The notes beneath the pieces are model-generated. The model ran no database searches. It was not told the DNA's origin and worked only from the letters and a program-made list of their open reading frames with translations. Both the position numbers and the translations under genes were made by a program. DNA of 64,000 bases from Gallibacterium genomosp. 3 (GTDB taxonomy: Bacteria > Pseudomonadota > Gammaproteobacteria > Enterobacterales > Pasteurellaceae): assembly GCF_001678475.1 (NCBI RefSeq), contig NZ_JTJR01000011.1, positions 62,001-126,000 of the forward strand, given 5' to 3'. This document shows positions 43,401 to 52,929 of the stretch, one piece after another (the first letter of the stretch is position 1; each line of letters starts with the position of its first letter).

Positions 43401-43576
43401 TGATATTCTGGAGCGAGAGAGTTGCCATGTAAATTATGTTGTGTTTTTTCGCCAGAAGTACCATTTAATACGCCATGAGCAATCTCTTTTACTTTTGGTG
43501 AATAACCAGCAACAAAGGTTGCTGCACCACCAACAACTAAACCACCTTTTAGTAAATTACGACGTTTATTATCCAT
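40487..43576 (-). CDS. ttrA: Tetrathionate reductase catalytic subunit A
   Basis: A 1029-residue Mo-bisPGD enzyme reducing tetrathionate to thiosulfate in the periplasm. The N-terminus KRRNLLKGGLVVGGAATFV is a Tat signal. The iron-sulfur motif is CNTQCMGCWTLCGLRARVD, with the fourth Cys in STACARGAAFMEG. The middle and C-terminal cofactor domains are intact, and the size matches TtrA, which is larger than DmsA. It overlaps the ttrC stop by eight bases and is the last gene of ttrBCA. Confidence 0.93.
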   Translation of the reverse strand: MDNKRRNLLKGGLVVGGAATFVAGYSPKVKEIAHGVLNGTSGEKTQHNLHGNSLAPEYQVTQDKIIPNADQIVCNTQCMGCWTLCGLRARVDLKQNKVIRISGNPYHPLSADEYLSYNSSLQQAELSVAGESGLENRSTACARGAAFMEGVSSPYRITQPLKRVGKRGEGKWKTISFEQLIEEVVNGGDLFGEGHIDGLKAIRDLTTPVDQQNPDFGPKANQLFVTFAGPEGRQPLLQRFANGSFGTINFASHGSYCGLSYRAGSGAVMNDLNNNAHAKPDWDNCEFILFMGTSPAQSGNPFKRQARQLAKKRAESDFDYVVVSPRLELTSTHATQNNRWVPVLPGGDLALALAMLRWIIENERYNADYLALPSEFAMQQAGAASYCNATHLFVSDPTHPRFGQPITEQDLFDIVPNPDDKVLENYNIVKNAEDNQFIAAKSSAKALLWVDETITLKDGSTVAVKSSLTLLKESCLEHTLEEYSALSGVPVKTITALADKFTSHGHKAAAITHGGTMQSNGFYTAWAILLLNVMIGNMNKKGGMSVSGGKFKDFAPGPRYNLATFPNMVKPKGTNLARSKKAYENSSEFKRRAAEGSPYPARAAWYPFVGGQMSEMITSALQGYPYSLKAWISYMTNSLYGMTGIHHIAEEKLRDPKVLPLFIAIDAFMNETTALADYIVPDTHNFESWGFSTPWAGVPTKTSTARWPVIKSANAKNAQGETICMESFIIHVAKAMGLPGFGDNAITDNQQQTYPLNCSEDYFLRAAANIAFDGKQPVNDASTEDRLLSGVERIMPLLSKTLKEEEVLKAATIFCKGGRFAPYNSAWDGDNMAAKWKNCLQIWNPIVAKARHHHDGKHYHGCPKYFAPQFSDNSTVESRYPKKEWPFELISFKSNLMSSITAPLLRLHSIKPTGIVAMNSQDATKFGFTHGDLVELATPGGKANVQVMVLDGVMPGTIAIEHGYGHKQLGAASYEIDGKLIAGNKQIQQGININDLGLLDNTKQITSPWVDWVCGSAVRQGLPAKLRKI

Positions 43577-44606
43577 GATGGTACTCCTTATTAATTAATG
43601 TGAAGATTTGCCATAAGATGACACTAACAGCAACCCATAACCCGAGGACAGACAACATACCTAAAGCACCATCTACACCCCAATTAAAATGATATGGATT
43701 CATTAAAGCGTTATATTTCGCCACAGTTTGTACTTCGAGAAGTAATACCCAACGAACCATTGCAGTGAGAATTAAAGAAGCAATTAATAATAGGCATTGA
43801 ATTATTGTGTTACGACCGCTAATTAAAGCTAACACTAAAGTGATAATACCAATGCCTAAAGTAAAGCTGACTGATGGGCGATGTTGCCAAAGTAGTGCTA
43901 AATCGTATTGTGCTTCTGGTGAAGATGCGTTGATAGCAAAGATAGTGACTGCAAGTAGCACTAAACTAACTAACATTAATGGTTTCATTAAGACTGGGCG
44001 AGTTTCATTAGTAGCAAAACGAATAGCAAAATGAACTAACATTAAAGCACTTGGTAACGCACTAAAGATAATTAATGGAATTAACCAAGGTTGATGCCAT
44101 AACGGACGTGCTGCTACGTTATAAACTTCCATTGAAGTATAAAGCAGAATTAAAACACTGCTAACAACAGTTAAGAAGCGGAAGATATGACACCAGAGTA
44201 CATTGTTAAAATTACCTAGGTATAACCAAGAAAGCCATTTTTGGCTTGGACGATTTGGTAATTGGCGTAATAAAAATAGAATATAGCCAACTAAACTTAA
44301 CATAAAAATTGGTAAGAAAATGGAACCCCATGCCATCCAAGACCAAGACGCAAGATAGGCATAAAAATGCCAAACACGACCAGGTTGGTGTAAATCTGCG
44401 GTCAAAGCAACAGGAGCAACAATAGCGAAGCTTAAGGCCACAATTAAAGCAATGAGTTCTGCTTGCATTTGATAAGGTTTAACAAAAAAGCGTAAGCAAA
44501 GAGCAGTTAAAATGGCACATAGCGCAATACCAATATAAAAGAAATAACTGACTGCCCAAGGAAGCCAAGCAATAGCTTGCGGTTCAACTAATACTTCTCG
44601 AATCAT
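43569..44606 (-). CDS. ttrC: Tetrathionate reductase membrane subunit C
   Basis: A 345-residue NrfD/PsrC-type quinol dehydrogenase with about nine hydrophobic helices, including LTADLHQPGRVWHFYAYL, a block typical of this family. It feeds electrons from menaquinol to TtrB. I start it at the ATG ending at 44606, with GGGGAGGA six bases upstream; it overlaps the ttrB stop as ATGA. Confidence 0.92.
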   Translation of the reverse strand: MIREVLVEPQAIAWLPWAVSYFFYIGIALCAILTALCLRFFVKPYQMQAELIALIVALSFAIVAPVALTADLHQPGRVWHFYAYLASWSWMAWGSIFLPIFMLSLVGYILFLLRQLPNRPSQKWLSWLYLGNFNNVLWCHIFRFLTVVSSVLILLYTSMEVYNVAARPLWHQPWLIPLIIFSALPSALMLVHFAIRFATNETRPVLMKPLMLVSLVLLAVTIFAINASSPEAQYDLALLWQHRPSVSFTLGIGIITLVLALISGRNTIIQCLLLIASLILTAMVRWVLLLEVQTVAKYNALMNPYHFNWGVDGALGMLSVLGLWVAVSVILWQIFTLINKEYHHG

Positions 44607-45331
44607 AATGTTTCCTCCCCTTGCCAAAGCATAGGTTGACCATTAACGCGACTAACGAATGCTTCATCTAAACCTAAATAGAACACATGCGGTTGTGTTC
44701 CAGCTTCTGGTTTTAATACTTTTAATTCATTAACGTGTGCGTCAAAAAGTTTTTTGATTTGGCTATTTGGATCAGCAAGATCACCAATAATACGAGCCCC
44801 GCCCACACAGCTTTCGACACAAGCTGGTAATAAGCCTACTTCTAAGCGATGCGAGCAGAAGGTGCATTTATCTGCGGTTTTGGTTTCTTCATTAATAAAA
44901 CGTGCATCATAAGGACAAGCCTGAACGCAATAAGCGCAACCTACACAACGTTCATTATCGATAACCACAATGCCATCTTTTTGTTGATAAGTTGCTTGTA
45001 CCGGGCAAACAGGTACACACGGCGGATTATCACAATGGTTACACAAGCGAGGTAATAACACATTATTTACCGTTTGTTTGCCATCTGTGATCTCATATTG
45101 ACGTACAGTAGTACGGAATTCACCGATTGGTGTTTGATTCTCAATATTGCAACTCACTGTACAAGATTGACAACCAATACAACGACGTAAGTCAATAATC
45201 ATTGCATAGCGATGTTTTTGATCACCACCTCGTCTTGGTGGTTGAAACGCAACACTTTGCAGTGGTACCAAGCTAGCACCAAAAGTCAGCGCAGTGAGCG
45301 TTTTTAGTGTTGTGCGTTTACAACTATCCAT
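44603..45331 (-). CDS. ttrB: Tetrathionate reductase iron-sulfur subunit B
   Basis: A 242-residue exported ferredoxin-like subunit. Four clusters are encoded: CIGCQSCTVSCNIEN, CNHCDNPPCVPVCPVQA, CVGCAYCVQACPYDA and CTFCSHRLEVGLLPACVESC. The N-terminus (SCKRTTLKTLTALTFGASL) is a signal with a weak Tat-like look. I take the ATG ending at 45331 behind GGGGAAAATT. It heads ttrBCA and diverges from ttrS. Confidence 0.93.
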   Translation of the reverse strand: MDSCKRTTLKTLTALTFGASLVPLQSVAFQPPRRGGDQKHRYAMIIDLRRCIGCQSCTVSCNIENQTPIGEFRTTVRQYEITDGKQTVNNVLLPRLCNHCDNPPCVPVCPVQATYQQKDGIVVIDNERCVGCAYCVQACPYDARFINEETKTADKCTFCSHRLEVGLLPACVESCVGGARIIGDLADPNSQIKKLFDAHVNELKVLKPEAGTQPHVFYLGLDEAFVSRVNGQPMLWQGEETL

Positions 45332-45401
45332 AATTTTCCCCACAATTAGCGTTTTATGTTATTGTTCTAGCGTATTGTTAATTACCCAACTTTTGGTAGC
45401 T

Positions 45402-45446
45402 ATTGTGGTTTTCCACATAAATAGTATGGGTATTGATCTGAGTCAA
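45402..45446 (-). promoter_or_regulatory. FNR/CRP-like site in the ttrB-ttrS divergent region
   Basis: TTGAT-CTGA-GTCAA at 45433-45446 matches FNR's TTGAT-N4-ATCAA with one mismatch and is closer to FNR than to CRP. On the minus strand a weak -10 (CACAAT, 45407-45402) would place the site about 44 bp upstream of the ttrB transcript start. It also lies 18 bp ahead of ttrS. Control of ttrBCA by oxygen as well as by TtrR is plausible but inferred. Confidence 0.5.
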
Positions 45447-45463
45447 AGAAACAGGAGGAGATT

Positions 45464-47170
45464 TTGCGAAAGTTAGCAGCAATTTGCCGTTTTAGCTTAG
45501 TGCTATTGGCGGTAATTCCTCAATTGGTGATGGCGGAAAATTGGAAAATCGGGGTGTTAGCACAACGTGGCGAAAGTTATGCTTCGCAACAATGGCAACC
45601 ATGGATTAATTGGTTAAATCAACAATTACCACAACAGCATTTTCAATTAGTCCCTTTGCAACTGGATGAACTATCAAAAGATAAAGCAAAAAATGTCGAT
45701 TTTGTGTTAACCAATCAATCACAATTCTTTTATCTGAATAATAGTACAGTGCGCTGGTTAGCTACATTGCAGTCACCAAGACAAAAACATTCGGAAAGTG
45801 GCAAAGTAGGTAGTGCTATTTTAGTTAAAGCTGATAGCCCATATCATCAGCTCACAGATTTAAAAGGGAAAACCTTAAGTGCAGTCGGCGCTAATGCCTT
45901 TGGTGGTTTTTTGCTTGGTTATAATGTGTTATATCAAGCTGGGCTGGAAGAAAATCAGGACATCTTTTTCCGGTTTAGTGGCTTTCCTGCGGATAACACC
46001 GTGCTGTGGTTACAACAGAGCAAAGTTGATGGTGCAATTGCACCTGTTTGTATTTTGGAAGATTTAGCCGCAGAAGGCAAAGTGGATATCCGTGATTTTC
46101 GTGTATTAGCCTCACGTACTAATGATATTGGATGTTGGTCAAGTACCGATCTATTACCTAACTGGTCATTAGCGGCGATGCCACAAGTGCCAGAATCGTT
46201 AGTAAAAAAATTAATGACGATTTTACTGGGGGATATCCCGGTAGATTTGCCGCAATGGAATGCACCTTATTCAGATCAACAAGCAGACAATATTCTGCGT
46301 AATCTTTATCGTCACCCTCAACAGCAGAGTTTATGGCAAGATGTTAAATATTGGTTGGTGCAACATAAGTGGCAGTTATTGGCAGGACTGTTATTTATCT
46401 TATTGAACTATTTGTGGATTACATATCAAGTTCATCGAAAAAGTAAAGCGTTAACCCAAGCCCATCATGAAATGCGTTTGTATGAACGCCAATTAATGAA
46501 AGCAGATCGATTAAGTATTTTAGGTGAAATGAGCGCAGGAATTGCCCACGAAATTAACCAACCATTAACCGCAATAGGAATGTATAGCGAAGGATTGAAA
46601 CATCAATTAAAACAACGATCTGACGCAAAAAAAGAATTAGAAATCCTTGATAAAATTCAAACACAAGTTGATCGTAGTCGGCAAATTATGCGTAATTTGA
46701 CAGGATGGGTGAAAGGGAAAGAAGATGAAGAGATTCAGCTATTGGAATTAAAACCACATCTTGAAAAAGCAATCGACTTTGTGAATAAACATTACGGAGC
46801 ACAAGCGAAGATTAGATTAATTTGCCGGCAAAAATGGCAAGTTAAAATAAAAAAGACAATGTTAGAACAAGTTATCTGTAACTGTTTATTAAATGCCTTA
46901 CAAGCACAAGCGGATAAAATTGTCGTTAATGTTGCGGAGAGACAGGCTCAAATACAAATTACACTGATTGATAATGGTATCGGGTTTTCTGATGCTGAAT
47001 TAGAATTCCCTTTTGTGCCATTTAGAAGCCGGAAAAAAGAAGGGCTAGGATTAGGTCTAACCTTATGTCAGCGGTTGATGCATTCTATGTCTGGCGATAT
47101 TCATTTTCATAATCGCCAAGATAAAAAGGGCGCTGTAGTGGTTTTAGAATTACCCTTGGAGAAACAATAA
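45464..47170 (+). CDS. ttrS: Tetrathionate sensor histidine kinase
   Basis: A 568-residue membrane sensor. After a signal peptide (to about residue 24, VMAENWK) comes a PhnD/phosphonate-binding-like periplasmic domain (about 25-290), one transmembrane helix (LLAGLLFILLNYLWITYQV), a HisKA domain with phospho-acceptor His in GEMSAGIAHEINQPLTAIG, and an HATPase domain (DNGIGF, GLGLGLTLC). It starts with TTG, supported by a strong AGGAGGAG five bases upstream. It senses tetrathionate and phosphorylates TtrR. Confidence 0.93.
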   Translation: MRKLAAICRFSLVLLAVIPQLVMAENWKIGVLAQRGESYASQQWQPWINWLNQQLPQQHFQLVPLQLDELSKDKAKNVDFVLTNQSQFFYLNNSTVRWLATLQSPRQKHSESGKVGSAILVKADSPYHQLTDLKGKTLSAVGANAFGGFLLGYNVLYQAGLEENQDIFFRFSGFPADNTVLWLQQSKVDGAIAPVCILEDLAAEGKVDIRDFRVLASRTNDIGCWSSTDLLPNWSLAAMPQVPESLVKKLMTILLGDIPVDLPQWNAPYSDQQADNILRNLYRHPQQQSLWQDVKYWLVQHKWQLLAGLLFILLNYLWITYQVHRKSKALTQAHHEMRLYERQLMKADRLSILGEMSAGIAHEINQPLTAIGMYSEGLKHQLKQRSDAKKELEILDKIQTQVDRSRQIMRNLTGWVKGKEDEEIQLLELKPHLEKAIDFVNKHYGAQAKIRLICRQKWQVKIKKTMLEQVICNCLLNALQAQADKIVVNVAERQAQIQITLIDNGIGFSDAELEFPFVPFRSRKKEGLGLGLTLCQRLMHSMSGDIHFHNRQDKKGAVVVLELPLEKQ

Positions 47171-47751
47171 TGAAAGTGCATGTTGTTGATGATGATCCAA
47201 CAATCTTAGATGCGGCAACATTTATGTTAACGCAGGCAGGTTATGATGTCGTAAGTTGGTCAGACAGTAAAACATTTATCGAACAGATTGATCCGTTTGA
47301 ACCAGGAGTAGTGTTATTAGATATGCGTATGCCACACTTCGATGGACGACAAGTGCACCGTTTATTGAAACAACAAAATAGTTTGTTGCAAGTTATTATT
47401 ATGACTGCGTTTGCTGACGTTCAAATGGCGGTAAATGAGTTAAAAGCAGGAGCAGTTGATTTCTTACAGAAACCTGTTGCCTTTGATCAATTAAAAGTTG
47501 CACTGGATACAGCGATTAAACGTAGTGAAAAACGCTATCAACAATATTTAATTGAACAATGCTACCAACAGCTAAGCGAAAAAGAAAAGGATGTTTTAGC
47601 CTTAGTGTTGAATGGCAAAATTAATAAACAGATAGCAGAAGAGTTAAATATTGCAGTGCGTACTGTTGAAGTTCATCGCTCGCATATTATGGAGAAGATG
47701 AAAGCGAAAAATTTAGCTGAGCTAGTGCGTAAGGTGGATTTATTATCTTAG
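47170..47751 (+). CDS. ttrR: Tetrathionate response regulator
   Basis: A 193-residue FixJ/NarL-type regulator. The receiver domain has VVDDDPTILD, the phospho-acceptor Asp in VVLLDMRMPHFDG, and the conserved Lys in VDFLQKPVAF. The C-terminal LuxR-type helix-turn-helix reads LSEKEKDVLALVLNGKINKQIAEEL. Its ATG overlaps the ttrS stop by one base. It should activate the divergent ttrBCA promoter. Confidence 0.93.
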   Translation: MKVHVVDDDPTILDAATFMLTQAGYDVVSWSDSKTFIEQIDPFEPGVVLLDMRMPHFDGRQVHRLLKQQNSLLQVIIMTAFADVQMAVNELKAGAVDFLQKPVAFDQLKVALDTAIKRSEKRYQQYLIEQCYQQLSEKEKDVLALVLNGKINKQIAEELNIAVRTVEVHRSHIMEKMKAKNLAELVRKVDLLS

Positions 47752-47768
47752 AAAAAAACTATCAAGGA

Positions 47769-48007
47769 CTGCATCTCCCCTAGCCCCTCTTCAAGTCTGA
47801 AGTGGGGAACCGTTCTGTGAAATAGGTAAGGTTAGTGATTTTTGATTTGCCTGTATTAAGTATTTTGGTTAATTGATGTTTATATTTTAGTCAATCAAGG
47901 TTAATTATTTTTGAGCTATTTATTCGTGCCAAAATGTACTGAAAGCTATTCAAGTGCTGAGTGATCACTCCTCTTCATTTATGAAGAGGAGTAAGGAGGA
48001 GATGTAG
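47769..48007. repeat. ~240 bp element with ~40 bp imperfect inverted ends (MITE-like)
   Basis: The left arm (47769-47808: CTGCATCTCCCC, then CCCCTCTTCA...TGAAGTGGGG) and the right arm (47966-48007: ACTCCTCTTCAT...ATGAAGAGGAGT, then GGAGGAGATGTAG) are imperfect inverted copies of each other. Each arm is also itself a hairpin. The ~155 bp between them is AT-rich and has no reading frame of note. No target-site duplication is obvious. It fills the gap between convergent ttrR and cysI and may also act in termination. Confidence 0.65.
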
Positions 48008-48019
48008 CGATTTACGAAA

Positions 48020-49777
48020 TTAAGCAATCTTCACTTCCCAAAAATCCTCTGGTGCATTGGTAACAGGTTTAACAATTCCGGTACGAATAGCGAAATCACC
48101 AATACCTTCATTAGCATGGCGATTTTTCGCCCAATCGCCAATCCAACTATCAAGAATTTGTAAGATTTCTGCTTCCTCAATATTTTCTTTAAATAAACGT
48201 GGGATACGGCTACCTTCGCGATTACCACCGATATAAAGGTTATAACGACCAATCGCACGACCAACTAAGCCTATTTCAGCTAACATAGCTCGACCACAAC
48301 CATTAGGGCATCCAGTAACACGTAATACAATGCCTTCTTTTTCCATCCCATGTTTTGCCATTAAGAGGTCTACTTTATCGATAAATTGAGGAAGAAAACG
48401 TTCAGCCTCTGCCATCGCAAGTGGACAAGTTGGCAATGCAACACAAGACATACTTTGCTGACGTAGAGGGGTAATACTGTCATCAATTAACTTATATTCA
48501 CGAGCAAGTTTCTCAATTTTAGCCTTATCTTTTTGCACTACCCCAGCCACAATTAAATTTTGGTTAGCGGTAAGACGAAAATCCCCTTTATGGATTTTCG
48601 CAATTTCACGTAAGCCAGTTTTTAATGGTCGATCAGGATAATCTAGCAATCGACCATTTTCGATAAATAAAGTAAGGTGCCATTTTTTATCCTCACCTTT
48701 TACCCAACCAATACGATCACCTCGTTCAGTGAAATGATAAGGACGAAGTGGCTTTAAAGTAATACCAGTACGTTTTTCTACTTCTGCTTTAAAGACATCT
48801 AAGCCTACGCGTTCAAGGGTGTAACGTAATTTCGCATTTTTACGATCACTACGGTTACCCCAATCTCGTTGAGTCGTAACCACTGCTTCTGCGCAAGCTA
48901 ATACCTCATCTAACGTAACAAAACCAAGCTCTTGTGCAATATTTGGGTAAGTTTTATGGTTGGCGAAATCCATAGATAAGCCACCACCGATAAGAACATT
49001 AAAACCAACTAATTGCCCTTGTTCTGCAATAGCAATAAAGTTAAGGTCATTTGCGTGTAGATCCACATCATTCAATGGTGGCACCACAACAGTCGTTTTA
49101 AATTTTCGAGGTAAATAGGTTTTCCCTAAAATAGGTTCAACTGGATCGCTGGATTCTTTTAATAACGGTTTGGTTGTTTCGCTTTCAAAGACTTTCTCAC
49201 CATCTAGCCAAACATCGGCATAAGCCGTGGTTCTTGGTAATAAATGTTCAGAAATTTTCTTCGCCCACTCATAAGCTTGTTGATGTAATTCACTTTCTAC
49301 CGGATTAGGTGTACAGAGAACATTGCGGTTTACATCACCGGCAGTTGCAATCGAATCTAAACCAAGTTGATGTAACCATTGATGCATTGGTTTAATATCA
49401 CGCTTTAAAACCCCGTGAAATTGGAATGTTTGGCGATTGGTTAAACGGATACTGCCGTAATAAGTATGTTGTGTAGCAAACTCGTCAATACCTAGCCACT
49501 GTTTTGGGGTGATGATTCCACCCGGTAAACGGCAGCGTAACATGACGTTCTTATTAGGTTCTAATTTTTGGGCTTGGCGTTCTGCTCGGATATCGCGGTC
49601 ATCTTGCTCATACATACCGTGGAAACGGATTAATTGGAAATTATCTTTATTAAAGCCACCTGTTAATTGTTCATTCAGATCTGCGGCAATTGTGCCATGT
49701 AAATAATCACTTTCACCTTTTAGGCGTTCATTATCGGCTAAAGGAAATTTTTTCCATTCAGTTGCTTTATCACTCAT
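48020..49777 (-). CDS. cysI: Sulfite reductase hemoprotein subunit
   Basis: A 585-residue siroheme/[4Fe-4S] enzyme reducing sulfite to sulfide. The cluster cysteines lie in [10 protein letters not shown] and [13 protein letters not shown], about 40 residues apart as in E. coli CysI. The siroheme-binding Arg-rich blocks such as [12 protein letters not shown] are present. It is the last gene of the cysG-to-cysI run, 14 bp after cysJ. Confidence 0.96.
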   Translation of the reverse strand: MSDKATEWKKFPLADNERLKGESDYLHGTIAADLNEQLTGGFNKDNFQLIRFHGMYEQDDRDIRAERQAQKLEPNKNVMLRCRLPGGIITPKQWLGIDEFATQHTYYGSIRLTNRQTFQFHGVLKRDIKPMHQWLHQLGLDSIATAGDVNRNVLCTPNPVESELHQQAYEWAKKISEHLLPRTTAYADVWLDGEKVFESETTKPLLKESSDPVEPILGKTYLPRKFKTTVVVPPLNDVDLHANDLNFIAIAEQGQLVGFNVLIGGGLSMDFANHKTYPNIAQELGFVTLDEVLACAEAVVTTQRDWGNRSDRKNAKLRYTLERVGLDVFKAEVEKRTGITLKPLRPYHFTERGDRIGWVKGEDKKWHLTLFIENGRLLDYPDRPLKTGLREIAKIHKGDFRLTANQNLIVAGVVQKDKAKIEKLAREYKLIDDSITPLRQQSMSCVALPTCPLAMAEAERFLPQFIDKVDLLMAKHGMEKEGIVLRVTGCPNGCGRAMLAEIGLVGRAIGRYNLYIGGNREGSRIPRLFKENIEEAEILQILDSWIGDWAKNRHANEGIGDFAIRTGIVKPVTNAPEDFWEVKIA

Positions 49778-49791
49778 TGTTTCACTCCTGT

Positions 49792-51600
49792 TTAATACAC
49801 ATCACGCTGATAACGTTTTTGTTCTCTTAATTCAGCAAGATAATCTTCGGCTTGTTCTTGGTCTAAATTGCCTTGTTGGCTAATCACATCGAGTAAGGCT
49901 TTTTCTACATCTTTTGCCATTTTATTGGCGTCCCCACAAACGTAGATGTAAGCACCAGCCTGTAACCATTGCCATAACTCTTGGGCTTGTTCACGAATTT
50001 TGTCTTGCACATAAACTTTTTGTTGTTGATCTCGTGACCAAGCAAAGTGATAGCGATGTAATAAGCCTTGTTTAGCAAACTCTTGCCACTCTTGTTGATA
50101 AAGGAAGTCTTCGGTAAAGGTTTGATTGCCAAAGAATAACCAGTTTCGACCTTCAGCTTCATCAACTGCACGTTGCTGCATAAAGGCACGGAACGGCGCA
50201 ACTCCAGTACCCGCACCAATCATAATGACATCGGCTTGGGAATTGGTTGGGAGGCGGAAATGTGGATTGGTTTCAACAAAGACATTTACTTGTTGATCTT
50301 CAGCTAATCGTTCACTGAGGAAACCTGATGCACCACCGGTATAGGTTTTATCATTAAATTGATAGCGAACTACACCAACTGTTAAATGGACTTCTTCTCC
50401 AACTTCACTTTGTGCAGAAGCAATAGAGTAAAGACGCGGAGTAAGCGGACGTAATAAACCAAGTAATTGGGTTGCAGTTAGCGTTGTTGGATACTCTTGC
50501 AAGACACCGATTAATGGTGTTTGTTGCACATATTGTTGTAGCTGTTGACGATCAGCAACTAAGGCGGTTAATGCCGGTTGTGAATTGATTTCAGCATAGT
50601 TTTGTACGAATTTTGCATTATTTTGTGTTAATTCAAATTGAGTGGTTAATGCCTCACGTAAACTTAATGTTTGTTGATTGTGAGTAACAGATTCATCACC
50701 AGATAAACCAACTGCTTGTAACACTTCGCTGACTAAATCTGAGTCATTACTAAACCAAACACCTAATGCATCACCCACTTGATAGGTTAAACCTGAACCT
50801 GATAAATCAATTTCAATATGTTCTACATCCTTATTAGAGTGGCGACCAGTAATTTTTTGGCGAACACTTAAAGTCGCTGGAAACGGATGTTCACGGGTAT
50901 ATTGATTAGCCGTATTTTCTTGAGCTGCGGTGACAGTGGCGGTTTGTGGTGTGGTGGTGTTAGCTGCACCGCTATTATGTTGATCTAAGTAATGTGCAAT
51001 TTTTTCAATCCAAGCATCAGCAGTGGCTTGGTAGTCTAAATCACATTCCGTTAATGGTTGTAAACGGTTAGCACCTAATTCAGCAAGGCGTTGATCAAAA
51101 TCTTTACCAGCTTGGCAGAAATTTGGGTAAGAGCTATCGCCTAGACCAAGAACAGCAAATTCAACACCCGCTAATGAAGGTGCTTTTTTGCCGAATAAGA
51201 AACGGTGTAAGTTTAAGGCTTCTTCTGGCGGTTCGCCATCACCTTGAGTTGAGGTAACTAACAGTAAAATCTGTTCTTGGTTGATTTTTTTCGCCTTATA
51301 TTCACCCGCACTGATTAAGTTTACGGCATGAGCCACACTCAATTTTGTTTTCAGTTGTTCAGCGACTTTACGTGCATTACCAGTCTGTGAAGCGGAGATA
51401 ATTGTAATAGTGCGAGCGGCAGGAGTAGCTGTAACAGTATCAGGTGTTGTTCCTAACGTAGGAACAACATCAGTAGCTACTGTTTGTTGACTAACTTGTC
51501 CCCAGCAATAACCAGAGAGCCAAGCAAGTTGTAATTGATCTAATTGTCCTAATTTCTCTGCAAGTTCGGCGGAGATAGGTAATTTTGTTTGATTTTGCAT
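49792..51600 (-). CDS. cysJ: Sulfite reductase flavoprotein subunit
   Basis: A 602-residue NADPH-dependent diflavin reductase feeding CysI. An FMN flavodoxin domain ([31 protein letters not shown]; about 66-210) is joined by a flexible Thr/Ala-rich linker to an FAD domain (RLYSIASAQ) and an NADPH domain ([16 protein letters not shown], ending in the family's RYQRDVY). It lies between cysN and cysI. Confidence 0.96.
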   Translation of the reverse strand: MQNQTKLPISAELAEKLGQLDQLQLAWLSGYCWGQVSQQTVATDVVPTLGTTPDTVTATPAARTITIISASQTGNARKVAEQLKTKLSVAHAVNLISAGEYKAKKINQEQILLLVTSTQGDGEPPEEALNLHRFLFGKKAPSLAGVEFAVLGLGDSSYPNFCQAGKDFDQRLAELGANRLQPLTECDLDYQATADAWIEKIAHYLDQHNSGAANTTTPQTATVTAAQENTANQYTREHPFPATLSVRQKITGRHSNKDVEHIEIDLSGSGLTYQVGDALGVWFSNDSDLVSEVLQAVGLSGDESVTHNQQTLSLREALTTQFELTQNNAKFVQNYAEINSQPALTALVADRQQLQQYVQQTPLIGVLQEYPTTLTATQLLGLLRPLTPRLYSIASAQSEVGEEVHLTVGVVRYQFNDKTYTGGASGFLSERLAEDQQVNVFVETNPHFRLPTNSQADVIMIGAGTGVAPFRAFMQQRAVDEAEGRNWLFFGNQTFTEDFLYQQEWQEFAKQGLLHRYHFAWSRDQQQKVYVQDKIREQAQELWQWLQAGAYIYVCGDANKMAKDVEKALLDVISQQGNLDQEQAEDYLAELREQKRYQRDVY

Positions 51601-51612
51601 CCTATTTTCTCC

Positions 51613-52902
51613 TTATGCTGCAGATAAAATCATACCAGCAGCAACAGTGTGATAAGTTGCTTCATCAATCAAAATAAATGCACCAGTACCAATATTTTGT
51701 TGGTAGGTGGTGGCACAAATTGGTTTTTGTAAACTAATTTGTACCTGCCCAAGATCGTTTAATTGGAATGTTTCTGCCGCTTGTTGTTTGCTTAAGGTTT
51801 TTACATCAAGTAAATGATCGATATGTTTAATCCGAGCAAATACATTTTGAGTTGTATGTTTTAATAGATACTTACGAGCCGTATTTAATGGACGTTGATC
51901 AAACCAACAGAGGGTTGCAGTAAGTTGCTGTTGTGATTGAATTGGATTATCGACAGCAACAAAGGTATCGCCACGGGAAATATCAATATCGTCTGTTAAG
52001 CAAAGCGTTACTTGTTCGCCAGCATTCGCTTGCTGCACTTTACCGGATACAGCATAAATTTCACGGATAGTTGAGGTGTAACCAGCTGGCTCAATGCGAA
52101 TTTGATCGCCAACAGCAATACTACCAGCTTCAATTCTGCCTTGATAACCGCGGAAATCGTCTTGTTTGTCGCTATCTAAGCGTAATACCAGTTGTACTGG
52201 AAAATGGAATTGTGCTTTATCTAACGAAATATGTTTCTGATTCGGTAATGACTCTAATAAGCTGAGTAGTGGCTCGCCTTGATACCATGGCATATTCTCG
52301 CTTAAGTAAACAATATTATCGCCGTTTAATGCCGAAATTGGCACAAATTGTACTGACGTTAAGCCCAGTTGAGCAGCTAGATCACGATATGCAGCACAAA
52401 TAGCCTCAAATTTTGCTTGGTCAAAATTGAGTAAGTCCATTTTGTTTACTGCAACAATAATTTGTGGGCAAGCGAGTTGCTGTAAAATTGCAGAATGGCG
52501 TTTGGTTTGTGGTAACAACTGTAAGGGTTGTTGGCTAAAATCTAATTGGCTTGCATCAACTAAGACCACTGCCGCGTCTGCGGTTGACGCACCAGTCACC
52601 ATATTACGGGTATATTGTTCATGTCCCGGTGTATCGGCAATAATAAATTTACGTTTTGCCGTAGAGAAATAACGATAGGCGACATCAATAGTAATACCTT
52701 GTTCACGTTCTGCGGCTAAGCCATCAGTTAAAATTGAAAAATCAATGCCAGTCGCACTATTTTTCGCACGATTTAGATGTTGTAATTGATCACTTAATAA
52801 TGCTTTGCTGTCATATAATAAACGACCGATTAAGGTACTTTTCCCATCATCAACACTACCAGCAGTAATAAAGCGTAAAGGGGCATTTTGATTAATATTC
52901 AT
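51613..52902 (-). CDS. cysN: Sulfate adenylyltransferase GTPase subunit
   Basis: A 429-residue EF-Tu-like GTPase that drives APS formation by CysD. The G1 motif GSVDDGKSTLIGRLL, G3 DTPGHEQYTRNMVTGAS and G4 NKMD are clear. There is no C-terminal APS kinase domain, so this is CysN alone and not a CysNC fusion. It follows cysD by 27 bp. Confidence 0.96.
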   Translation of the reverse strand: MNINQNAPLRFITAGSVDDGKSTLIGRLLYDSKALLSDQLQHLNRAKNSATGIDFSILTDGLAAEREQGITIDVAYRYFSTAKRKFIIADTPGHEQYTRNMVTGASTADAAVVLVDASQLDFSQQPLQLLPQTKRHSAILQQLACPQIIVAVNKMDLLNFDQAKFEAICAAYRDLAAQLGLTSVQFVPISALNGDNIVYLSENMPWYQGEPLLSLLESLPNQKHISLDKAQFHFPVQLVLRLDSDKQDDFRGYQGRIEAGSIAVGDQIRIEPAGYTSTIREIYAVSGKVQQANAGEQVTLCLTDDIDISRGDTFVAVDNPIQSQQQLTATLCWFDQRPLNTARKYLLKHTTQNVFARIKHIDHLLDVKTLSKQQAAETFQLNDLGQVQISLQKPICATTYQQNIGTGAFILIDEATYHTVAAGMILSAA

Positions 52903-52929
52903 CTCACATTCCTTTTTTATTGTTCTTAA

